64,000 nt of DNA, from the NCBI GenBank assembly GCA_028554755.1, contig JAPTOF010000016.1, positions 4,191,001-4,255,000 on the forward strand, read 5' to 3'. Shown here in pieces: positions 31,749 through 43,258 of the stretch. The notes under the pieces are model-generated. The model saw only the letters and a program-made list of their open reading frames with translations, did not search any database and was not told the origin of the DNA. The translations under genes and the position numbers were made by a program. This stretch comes from Cordia subcordata. Lineage: Eukaryota; Streptophyta; Magnoliopsida; Boraginales; Cordiaceae. Numbering within the stretch: the first letter of the stretch is position 1; each line of letters begins with the position of its first letter.

Positions 31749-34321
31749 ATGGATTTTCTACTCATTGTGCTTTCAATATTGTTTGCATTAACATTGTTTC
31801 ACGGCCTGTCTGCACTATCAAGAATAAGCAAAAAGCTACCACCAGGACCAACACCCTTACCCTTAATTGGAAGCCTTCACTTGCTTAGTGCCCAACCCCA
31901 CAAGTCCTTAGCCAAGCTAGCCAAAACCCATGGTCCAATTATGTGCCTAAAACTAGGCCGTGTTACAACTGTGGTCATCTCTTCATCATCCTTGGCCAAA
32001 GAAGTGCTTCAAAAGCAAGATTTGGCCTTCTCCAGCCGATGTGTTCCGTATTCTGTCCACGCTCACGACCATCACAAATACTCTACCGCATGGCTACCTG
32101 TCGCGTCCCAATGGCGAAGTCTTCGGAAAATAATGAACTCTAACATCTTTTCAGCCAACAAGCTCGACGCTAGCCAGCACTTGAGATTGAAAACGGTCCA
32201 CGAGCTGATCGAATATTGTCGAAGAAATAGTCAGAAGGGTGAGGCTGTGGAAGTAGGCCGAGCAGCTTTTAGGACATCATTAAATTTGCTGTCCACCAGC
32301 ATTTTCTCCAAGGAATTGGCAGACCCATATACAGATTCTGGCAAAGAATTTCAAGATTTGGTGTCTAATATCATGGTGGAGGTTGGTAAACCCAACTTGG
32401 TGGATTTTTTCCCCGTGCTTGAAATTTTTGATCCTCAAGGTATAAAGCATCGTTTGACCATCTATTTCGATAAGGCGTTGAAGCTATTCCAAGGCATGAT
32501 TAATGAGCGCTTGGAGCAAAAGAAATTGGAAGGCATCGCGAGAAACGACATATTGGGAATTCTTCTTGCCATAAGCCAAGAAAATCCTGAAGAAATTGAT
32601 AGGCCTCACGTTGAGCATATGTGCCTAGTTTGTACTCTCCTCTTTCCCTCATCATATTATTTACTAATCTAAATTGAGCATTATTTTTTATCTGGTAAAA
32701 TTATTTCCTAATCTAAATTTTTAATGTATAAACTAATATCTATTGTTTTACAGGTAAAATAATTAATATCGGTATTCATGTATAGAGTTTAATTTGAGTA
32801 TAATACTAACTTTTCATCCATGAATAATCCTTTAAAATTAATTCTTTAAAAAGAATTTTCCGTAAATTATTTGTTAATTTTGGGGGTAAGCTAAATTCAA
32901 ATAAAGTTTATCTCATACCCCATGTCGTAATTGTGTTCTATCAATTCTTTCCTCCAAAAATAGCATATATGTGTGTATGTATGTTTTCCATGTATGCATA
33001 TATGTATGTAGAAAATGAGTTAAACTCCCATACATACATACACACACACACACACAGATATATATATATATATATATATTCTATTGATTTTTTTCTCTTA
33101 TCAAATTATTTTCTAACTTTATCAATCCAATTTAAACATTTTATTAAAGTACTGCAAATCTATATAGAAAAAATGATTAGTATTGAGAATTTATTGAAAA
33201 CTAGATTTTATGAACTTTATATTTTATCCTGGATTAGATTATAAATATTGGCCATCAATAATAAATAAAAATATAAAAAGTATGTATTTTTTCTTGTATT
33301 ACACAGGTTATACTCTAGCTTTTCTCCCCAAGGAACGTTCATTTATGAAAGGCCAAACTCCATCATCGGGCTTGATGTTTAGTAACCATTTTACTTCTCC
33401 CGAATCGTTTTACTCGATTCTTTTTTAGCAATTCCCCAAACAGATAAATTTACTAACTCTTCATTTGCTTCAACACGATAGAAATTCTAATCAAATGACA
33501 CAAAAGATATCATTGCTTACTATTTCACCATCTAGCTAAGACCACTGAAAAAGTCCTTTTATAAAAAATCTCGCATTTTGCGATTGGCTTGGCTTGGCTT
33601 GCAAACAGTGGTTATGACGTTTTTTTTGTTTTTTTATTACACGATGTAATTATTTAACTGCCAGAATTTTTTCAGAACAATCTGCTCTTATACATCAATG
33701 GTGTTATCGTTATAGGACCTATTTGCTGCGGGGACCGACACCACTGCTAGCACTTTGGAATGGGCTATGACCGAATTACTTAAGAAGCCAGAGATCATGA
33801 AAAAGGCCAAAAAGGAGCTCGTACAAGTCGTTGGCGAAGGAAAACCAATAAAAGAAAGTGATATTGCTAGATTGCCATATTTGCAATGCATTGTTAAAGA
33901 AACATTAAGGTTACATCCAGCTGGTCCACTTTTACTTCCGCGTACAGTGGAACAAGATGTTCAACTTTCTGGATATATTATACCAAAGAAGTCACAAGTG
34001 TTTGTAAATGCATGGGCAATCGGACGTGACCCAAATGTGTGGGAAAATCCCTTGATATTTAAACCTGAGAGATTTTGGAAATCAAACGTGGACATAAGAG
34101 GTGGTGATTTTGAAGTGATTCCTTTTGGTGCTGGGAGAAGAATTTGCCCAGGCATGCCATTAGCAATAAGAATGGTTCCACTTATGCTTGGTTCTCTACT
34201 AAACTCCTTTGATTGGAAGCTTGAAGAAGGCATTGCTCCTGATCAATTAGATATGGAGGAAATATTTGGCATTACATTGCGAAAGGCTATCCCTCTAAAA
34301 GTTATTCCAATTTCTGTCTAG
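31749..34321 (+). CDS. CYP76: Cytochrome P450, CYP76 type (intact, two exons)
   Basis: Exon 1 is 31749-32627 (293 codons) and exon 2 is 33716-34321 (201 codons plus stop), joined in phase 0 to give 494 aa, the usual family length. Seen: N-terminal hydrophobic anchor (residues 2-18), proline hinge KLPPGPTPLPLIG (29-41), C-helix WRSLR (122-126), I-helix AAGTDTT (297-303), K-helix ETLR (355-358), KPERF (409-413) and haem loop FGAGRRICPG (430-439) with Cys437. The stretches WLPVASQWRSLRKIMNSNIF and NSFDWKLEEG are typical of CYP76, the family that includes geraniol 8-hydroxylases. Inferred role: ER-bound, NADPH-P450-reductase-dependent oxidation of a small lipophilic substrate; the substrate is unknown. 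Oddity: the intron donor is GTTTGT, where copies 1 and 3 have GTATGT. It is the only copy with an open frame. Confidence 0.93.
32628..33715 (+). other. Intron of CYP76 copy 2
   Basis: 1088 bp, donor GTTTGT (the weaker T at +3), acceptor CGTTATAG before GACCTATTTGC. It contains a CA/TA microsatellite at about 33035-33080. Read-through would add 14 residues and stop before the I-helix. Confidence 0.85.
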
Positions 34322-35890
34322 CAAAGTTGATCTTTTCTTCTTTCTTCTTTTTTTTTTTTTGTGGCTGTAAAAAATTGATGTTCTTTTCGCTAATAAATGC
34401 CTTTCTATCTCCATCTCATATATTTTCCCTGAAAATATTGCTACTCATAGGACTGTGCTGATAATTAGATCCTTGGAGGCTCCATTGTAAATTGAATAAA
34501 TTATAGAAGCAAAAAGTTTAAACTTCAGCTATAAATGATTATTGATCTCAGGCTGTTGTTACTTAAATAAAAAGGTCCAAGTAGAAAGAACAATAATAAC
34601 ACAAACAGTCACTATGCACGTGTTGCTTTAGTCTGAAATTTTTATTTATATCAAAGTCGTTGTAACATAGATTTTTGGGTTAATTCTGTCTATAGTTTCT
34701 GAATTATGACCTTTGGGATAATTTGGCCCTTAACTATTAAAGTGTGTCTTTTAGCCCCCGAACTATTGAGGATTGGGCAATGTTGTCCAATTAACAATTT
34801 GGTCCAAAGAAAAAGAAAAAAACACTCCCCTTATGGTTTCATCATCACATGCCTTTCACATGCAATTTTTGTAAATTTTTGGATGAGATATGTTAAATAG
34901 ATTAACGTTGTCCTATTGTTAACGGAAAAGGGACCCAAAAGCACATGTTGATAGTTGAACAAGTGGGATAAGGTTATTAATTTCTTTTTCACAATAAATT
35001 TTAACACCATTAGGGAAATTTAGACTATAGGGGATGTGCGTGAAATTTTTATTCACTATAAGGGCTTGGTCTGGGACTTTTGACATCATAGGAGAGTTTT
35101 GTACACTTATGATAAACCAACAAGGGAAAAAATACTAGTTTTAGGGCCTAAACTTTACAAAATATAAAATTAAGATCCAGAACTTTAAAAGTTTTAACGG
35201 AAGGGTTTGCACTTGTGAGAAAGTATTACTTTACACACCGTTAAGTAACGGTGTTAAAGTTTTGCTTATGCGGCAGTTTATATATTCTGGTGCATTCTAT
35301 TAAGACCTTGTGTGTGTGCACGCATGTATATATATTGTAAGTTAATCCAACTTTCGAAATGTATAGTATGAACATAAGCAGGTTAATAATCTCAATTAAC
35401 CGTAAAAAATCAAACCTCAGTTAGCAAATGAATTGTGCTTACGATACAAAATATTAATCTCAAAATGTGAATTTAGGCCAATAGGTTTTGCATCATTTAC
35501 CCTTTTTTTTTTAATCGTTAATTCTTTTGGATCACCTAATATCTTACCAGTAGCCAAGAAACAAATTTGGCTTTTTTAATGTTTTCCAGTAATTTCTTAC
35601 ATTTTTTTTTGCAAATAATAAGGGAGGTAATTAACCCCTTCTTTATTATGTAACATCACCCCTGCATAAAGATATATTCCTATAAGCAATGACAGTTACA
35701 GTTTTACAAATTCGATATATGTTGAGAAATAGTGAAGAACCTAATTGGTATATAATGCATATACTTGGATATCTATTGTACACCCGCACAAACTGAATAA
35801 AAGAATTTTTTTTCCTAAAAACAAGGTTTTATGGATAGGACTTTTTGATAGAGGGGAAGAGAATACATGATACCTTTTGTATATGGATAC
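34322..35890 (+). repeat. 3' flank of CYP76 copy 2 with poly(A) signal
   Basis: AATAAA at 34392-34397 is the conserved polyadenylation signal. The segment matches 13051-13934 plus 26298-26950 and so shows the pre-insertion state of the Athila site: here AGGGTTTGCACTTGTGAGAAAG runs without interruption near 35200-35225. It ends at the solo LTR. Confidence 0.75.
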
Positions 35891-36326
35891 TAATAAGTTT
35901 TAAATAAGTGTTTAATTTATATGTTAGATGCACTTGGTTTTGAAATATAATGCTCTTTAATCGATGTTGTTAATGTAATTTTGCATGATTGTACTTAGGA
36001 AAAGGAGATGGATGCATTGTGCATGGATATAGAAGCTTTTTGGACGTGTTTGTAACGGTTAAAGTTAACTCTGTCACTTGGAAAAATACCATGAATTTGC
36101 TATGCGGGATTGACCAAGTTTGGCCAAGACTGAATATATTTTACGCTGCACTTTTGGAAGGAAAATTGCATTGAAGACTTGTCTTGCCAAAGAAAGGAAA
36201 TGGATTTAATTTGGAAGACCTTGTATTTCATTGAAAATTGTAACTAAGGGTTTCTCCTTTTTATTCTTCCTTAGCTTTTAAGAATTTCCTTATCTGAAAA
36301 GGAAAGTAGGTTAGGGTTTTTTCTTT

Positions 36327-36410
<84 letters not shown>

Positions 36411-37365
36411 CAAAGAGAGAGAGAGAGAGGAGAATTTATCTAGCAAACAATTCAACAGGTATTCTCTTCATATTTTAGGCTCCATCTATGGATATGCAGT
36501 TCTAATTTTCTTTTCTAGCCGAGAATTAATCAAGATTTCAATTCATTAATTCCGTGAGATTTAATTATTTTATTCCTTTCATTCTATTTTGATATTTGTG
36601 TATTTACTGTTTCAATAATTAATATTGTTTTCGATTATTTAATTTTATGCACGATTATTTAATTGCATGGCAATAGGTAACCAGTTAGATAAATTTAATT
36701 AATCTAAGTATAGTGGTAATCAAGTTTCCTATTTAATTACACAATCTAAATAAACGATTACTGCGAGAGTGTCGACTTTTAGAATCAAGTCTTTCTAAAT
36801 TTTTATTGCTGCCGTTAGATAGACTCTGCGGGCATCTCTAGAGTTAGAACATTTAATAGATAAGGCGATAGCAGGAACAATTGTAAGAGATTTAAACTGT
36901 TATCAACACTGTAAAAGATGATATTATTAGGCCGTGCCAATAATCATAACTGATTTATCGAAATAGTTGAAAGTATTTTTACATCTAGGATTGGATTTGT
37001 TGACCGAAATTGCAATTATTCCTCAAGGTAGATTTAATTCTCGTTAATTTCCTGTTTTTGTAGTCTTGCCTTAATTTAGAATTGTGTATTTAAGTCATTT
37101 TTATTTTTATTTATGTTTTTCTATTTTTTGACCAAATTGCTTGCCCACGCAGCGTGAACAAGTGGTTTGGACACTTTTATTAATTTTACTTTTTCGCATT
37201 TAATTTCCCTTCTTGATTGCAACTTAGTTGATTAATCTATTCAATGCAATTGGCATAAAATAATTTCCCAATTCTCATGGATTCGACCCTATTCTCATCA
37301 CGTACTTTATTTAATTTTGTGAGATAAAATTAGAATATTATTTTTTGTGGTTTCGATGCCTATCG
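35891..37365 (+). mobile_element. Athila-family solo LTR in the copy 2 3' flank
   Basis: The 1475-bp segment is an inverted match to the LTRs at 13935 and 24924, so it is in + orientation. Its ends are TAATAAGTTT and GATGCCTATCG, decayed from TGATAAGTT and CCCATCA. It is flanked by the 5-bp duplication GATAC (35886-35890 and 37366-37370). The empty site survives downstream of copy 1 at about 26950 (TATCGGATACACAAAG). It carries an inserted TA/GA microsatellite at 36328-36430. Confidence 0.85.
36328..36430. repeat. Compound (TA)n/(GA)n microsatellite
   Basis: Alternating blocks of TA and GAGA repeats within the solo LTR; the corresponding part of the other LTR copies lacks them. It produces a spurious Leu/Ser-rich reading frame on the other strand. 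Confidence 0.85.
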
Positions 37366-38872
37366 GATACTTAGAGTATTGATTATATTTTTTTTAATAT
37401 CTTTTATCAGGTAACAATAGATATATAATTTAAACTAGATATACAGAACATATTTCAAATTTCTGTCTATATAACTAGTTAGAAATTCAAAACGCTGAAA
37501 TATTAATCTAGTATTTTAAAAGTGCATATGTATATAATTGCTATTAATTATGGTTTGATAATCAAAAAGCACAGATACACACATTTCCTAAATTTTTTCG
37601 AACTTCATCTTATCTGATAAGATTTGGTTAATGATAGGGTTAGATTTGATTTAATTATTTAAAATAATTAAATTAATTAAACAAAAATGAATAGTGAGGT
37701 ATTTTTTTTTGGTTGGTGAAGTTTTTATGCATGGCACGTCACAAGTTGATTTTTCTTTTAGAATATATAATAATAATAATTGTGAATTGTGATATTATAG
37801 TCCCGTATATTTTCAAGTGAACCTTTTAATTTTTAAAATATGTGAACGCGACATTGTTGATTCAATAGTTGATTTTCCTCAACGATTTAACCCTAATGTA
37901 AGTTTTTAAAAATATGTATATGATAGGTGTACTAGAACAGGAAATTATATACAACAAGCAACTATTAGAACAACATTCCCCGATTTCATAAACTTCAAAC
38001 ATTGAAAGATTTATTCTAAAATATAAAATATGAAAACAAGAATGCCATGATTATTAAAAACAAAAAAAAAATACAAATTAGGGTTGTGCACTTAATGGGG
38101 AACTCGATCCCCAACTCGAAAAATTGGGTACCAGAAAATTATTTTTGAGGAATCAAGGAATTGGGAAAAAAATTCAGGAAATCAAGTTGGGGATCTATAT
38201 AAATTTTTTTATTTAGGGAAAAACTCAAAACCCGAAACTTTTTTTAATTTTATATAAAATATATGTTATAATAAATATATAAATATATATATATATGTAT
38301 ATTAACATATATGTTACAATATACTAATATACTATGTCTTAAGTTTTTTTTAACCTTTTTTCTTATATAAATATACAAGCTAAATATATATTTTGAATTT
38401 TAGATTTAAAATTATTTTGCTCATGATGATGATTCTTGTCTATTTAGCAGGTCATGTTAGTACTTAGTTGTAAAATTAGCTAATAATTGAGACTTGAGAA
38501 TTTAAAAAGCTAGTATGTTAGTTTGAACTTTTTCTTAAAAAAATTCGAAAATTCTCTGATCTCCAATAGTTTTTAACCATTTCTCATTTTCCCAAATTGC
38601 AATCCCCATTGGTGATCTGGGACAAGGAATAGGATAAAATCCCTTCCACATGAATTATTTCGAAGAAAATTTTTTTTGTTAATTGGAGCAGGAATTGCCT
38701 GAACATCCCGGTTACCGGCAATCACGACACATCATGTCACGTCACATCACATCCCACAAAACAAAGGAAAAGACCCTAGCACCAATGGTCACAACACATT
38801 ATGTCACATCACATTACATGTCACCACAGAAAGGGAAAAGAGTGATAAAAAGGCGAAGGAGAATAGGTTTGA
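37366..38872 (+). repeat. 3' flank of CYP76 copy 2, continued after the solo LTR
   Basis: It matches 26950-28435 downstream of copy 1, including the TAGGGTTGTGCAC repeat at about 38084-38700 and a duplicated ACACATCATGTCAC motif near 38725-38820. No gene is supported. It stops at GGTTTGAAGG, where the MULE region begins. Confidence 0.7.
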
Positions 38873-39178
38873 AGGTTTTTTTTTTTTACCTAATTTTTAA
38901 AATATCATACAAAACTAACCTTATTCGTAAAGCGTTTTGAAAAATAACACAAACGGGTTCTGAAAACGCGTTTCACGCATTCCCAGAACCCGGATCCTTG
39001 TTTGTAATGGTTAGATGAACACAGCCGCGTTCCATAAATTTGCGACAGCAGCCACTTTTTCCTCATTCTCCCCTTTGCGTCTTCAAAAAAATAGCACTTT
39101 TGGTTTTTTAATAAACGAAATCGGGTATTCAAAAAACGAAAACGTGCAAAATATATACATAATCGTAACATAAGAATT

Positions 39179-39287
39179 TTCGGCTATTCAATAGCCAAAA
39201 AATCTCTTCTCAACGGCACAATATTTAATGCCCTCGATTTTCGCTCTTTCAGTTTTTGAATAGCCGAAATCAGCTATTCAAAAACCG
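39179..39287. repeat. Left subterminal palindromic motifs of the MULE
   Basis: At 39179-39198 the arms TTCGGCTATT and AATAGCCAAA surround one base (one arm has a G-to-A change). At about 39253-39287 two further partial units overlap (TTGAATAGCCGAAAT and CAGCTATTCAAAAACCGAA). These mirror the right-hand set at 45931-46194. Confidence 0.75.
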
Positions 39288-39722
39288 AATGTTTTGCTAT
39301 ATATACCCCCCAACTCTTTTTCCCCACCCGATCTCAAAGCAATCCCCCCCCCTTTTTACCCCACGTTGTTTTAGCCATAAAACTCAAAATCTCACTCAAA
39401 AAGGTTCAAGCCTAGGATTTTGCCTTTTATTGTAAGTTTTTTTAAGTTTTTACTGATTTAAAGTATTATTTTTTTACGTTTTCTTCAAGTTATTTCATGT
39501 ATATACATGTTTCACATGCATGTATAGTTGTATGTATTGTATTTATGTATATATTCATGATGTGCATGTACATATATGTTGTGCATGTTTATGTTACGTA
39601 TAAACATCTGTTGATATGATTGTTGATGTTATTGTTGCGTAGTTTAGTTTAAGATGTCGATATTTGAATCACTACATTGAAATTGTTATTGTTTCTGTCA
39701 ATATAATAATAATAACAATTTT

Positions 39723-40390
<668 letters not shown>

Positions 40391-40435
40391 TAACATATTT
40401 ACTAATCAATTCATTTATTGTTCGTAGGTGACGCT

Positions 40436-42838
40436 ATGGCCCAGAGACCAGTACCGGAGGATACATCCTTTCTCGTTCACTATGCTCAGCACAGGACTCA
40501 TCTGATGATGAGCAGCACATATATGAGGGAGGTCCGAGTACCCAGATGCGATAAGCATCTATATGACGAGCCTGAGCATCCTCGTGTTCAAGAAGCACTA
40601 ACGACTGCAGGATTTTATGGGTGCTATGCAGTTGGTGGGCAGGAGTTTTATTATCCTATGCTTACTGCCCTAGTTGAGCGGTGGAGAGCAGAGACGCACA
40701 CATTTCACCTCACTTGTGGAGAGGCCACCATCACACTACAGGACGTAGCTGTTTTATGGGGTTTACCTGTATAGGGTGGGCCTATGCCGGAGATCGATAA
40801 GGCGCGACGCACAGTTGTCCAGTGGCAGCAGCTATTTAATGATGTATGTGGGGCAGTACTTCCTTCGGACGCCATTAATGCGAGAACCGCAAGGTGAACT
40901 TGCATGAGTTGAGACATGTATACACGTCGACGCGTCTAGAGGAGTACACCCAAGAACAGGCTCAGCATCGTGCCTGTTTGTGGATATTCTCCTTCTTGAA
41001 CTACCATATGTTCGTTGACGCCAGTGGCAACCTGGGAGACATGAACTAGTTGTCTGAGCTGCACGCCTTTGGGAATATTAGACAATTGAATTGAGGCGCT
41101 GCAGCACTTGCATCCATCTACCATCAGTTGGATCTACGTGCATACAGTGATAGAGTGAATTTATGCGGTGGCTTTAGTCTGATACAGGTATCATATATAT
41201 TCCATACTGTACCTATAAACTTTCTATGAATAGCAATGTTACTAACGTATTGGTTTACGTGCAGTGGTGGCTGTTCGATAGGTTCGACATTTTTAGGCCC
41301 AGACTCCATCTGCCTCCAGCACGGCAAGCGCGGCGATCACACCCGGCTGAGGGTAATTGGGTTGGGTTACCGGGGAAGCCCCGTGGTGCCATATATCAAC
41401 AGCTGAAGTAGTTTCGAGATACTGCTAACGGTGGTTTATTGGTGATTCGCGATGTATTGGACAAGATGCAGCCGGATCAGGTGTGATAAGCATATTAAGA
41501 CGTATAACTGCATATTACATATACTCTTTAACTTAATAACTATTTAACTTATTTGGGCAACAATATTAACATCACAGTTTGATTGGGAGCCGTACATGAG
41601 CACCATGGACCAGCTGCCACTGTATTGCACGGAGAGGTCTGAATGGTGGAGAGCATGTGTCCCACTGCTCTTGGGACGGATGGTTGAGTATCACAGACCT
41701 GACAAGATTTTGAGGCAGTTTGGTTTGCGCCAGTCAATCCCAGATGCACCGTTGCCGTTGACGACAGTGGACCACATATGAGGAAAAGAGAAAATAAAGG
41801 ATCCTATTGAGTTAGGTTGGTTGCGTGGTCTCTGGGATCAGCAGCGGAGGGTGATCGCCGAGGAGAGCGCAGATGTAGTCCCACTGTCTCAATATATGCA
41901 GTGGTATCGGCATCGCTCTATCACCGTCATCGGTCAGTCGTTGTCGGAGCAAACGCATACCGACTACCAGACACAGTCCCGGGACATGGATCGCTTGGTA
42001 AGTAGAGTATAACAACGTCATCATGATTTTTGTAATAACGAGGATGTAAATATTATGTAGTGTAATAATGATGTGCTCAGGTGCGAGCGGTACCATGGGT
42101 ACCGTGTATCACCACCTACATCGCAGGTACCAGCAGCATGCGCAGGGTACATTTTCTTCTGCGAGCTTCTGGCGAGAGATGCACTGTGTACTCGGCCAGA
42201 TGTAGCAGACATTGACACAGGCACAGGCACAGTACCAGTATGTGCTCGATACCCCCACATACTTCGATGTCCCACCCCCAGCGCAGCCGCATATCCCGAC
42301 TTCATCACAGCCGACATCGCCACAGTCTACGCCCACATGGCCTTACCCGCCGACGCAGTGGAATATCCTAGCATATTGGACGGGTCAGCCCATGCAGCTA
42401 TCCCGGTTCTTCACACAGCCCACTCAGGCCACCCCCAGCCCCTCCGCTCATTCAGCGCAGCCATCTTCGTCTTGCCAGGGTGTTGGGGGGTCGTCTGGGT
42501 CCTTCCAGCACGGTTCAGGCATCCAACCCTTCTTCTCGTTCATGACGACCCCATTTGTGCCTATCTGACCTGCGCAGCCTGGTAGTGGATCTGGTCTGCA
42601 GAGGATTGGGCAACCCCCTGATGATACGCTGCGAGTTGAGGATTATCTTCATGATGACCCACAGGTTGAGACTTAGTCGTCACAGCCACCGGAGGTGCAG
42701 CCCGACATGCAGCAGGCCCAGCCATACGGCCAGCAGGGACAGGCCGAGCAGGTCCAGCCAGACCCTCCGCAGGTCGAGCATCATGGACCATTCCCAACTT
42801 GGCACGGATCGCGAAAGAGAAAGCCCCCGCGTGATTAG
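40436..42838 (+). pseudogene. Plant mobile domain (PMD/MAIN-like) gene in a MULE
   Basis: Likely exons are 40436-41187, 41265-41480, 41578-41997 and 42081-42838, each intron having GT...AG ends. Exon 1 carries the PMD signature: GFYGCYAVGGQEFYYPMLTA, then LVERWRAETHTFHLTCGEAT and ITLQDVAVLWGLPV. Exon 2 has WWLFDRFDIFRPRL. Exon 3 has FDWEPYMS, then WWRACVPLLLGRMVEYHRPD and ILRQFGLRQSIP. Exon 4 is a Gln/Pro-rich tail ending KRKPPRD. Stops after GLPV (40772), near 41047, 41092 and 41408, after TTVDHI (41779), and a frameshift near 40897 inactivate it. Host MAIN/MAIL proteins with this domain act in nuclear gene and transposon silencing; the role in elements is unknown. Confidence 0.85.
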
Positions 42839-43258
42839 GGTCCGAGCAGGTGACAGCCCCTACGAAAGAAGAAGGGACACCCTCCAGATTATAGAACCGG
42901 ACATCGTAGGGCTTAGGTATCTGTGGGTGTATATGTACATGTCATTGAGATGCACTTTTGTTATTATTTATTTCTTTTTTTTCTTATTATCATGTCTTAT
43001 GGTTTTACATAATATCAAATGTTCAAAAGCTGGTTAATATGCCATCATAACAGAGGTTCAATCATCGATGAATATGACATAACAACAAAGGTTCAATCAC
43101 CAACGAACATTACAAAATAGAAAAGGTTTAATCACCGATGAATAACACAAGTTAAAAATTATGACATAATAACACGGGTTCAATCACCTTGTACAGTTTA
43201 AACGATTGTGCCCTGCCTGATGACAATTCGAACACCTTCTCCGACCAACTTGATCCGA
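42839..43258. other. Spacer between the convergent MULE genes
   Basis: No coding sequence supported. It contains short repeats of the type GGTTCAATCACC and GAATATGACAT between 43048 and 43195 (GTTCAATCA or GTTTAATCA occurs four times). Confidence 0.6.

Noticed and set aside
31706..31888. ATG at 31706 opening a 60-codon frame before the P450 start (also at 49784)
   Set aside because: It overlaps the TATA box and would lie upstream of the transcription start; its frame is an out-of-frame shadow of P450 exon 1.
36261..36455. Ser/Leu-rich 64-codon minus-strand frame
   Set aside because: It is a translation of the (GA)n/(TA)n microsatellite in a solo LTR.
42561..42797. Ala/Pro-rich minus-strand frame opposite the PMD tail
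   Set aside because: It is the shadow of the GC-rich Gln/Pro coding region of PMD exon 4.
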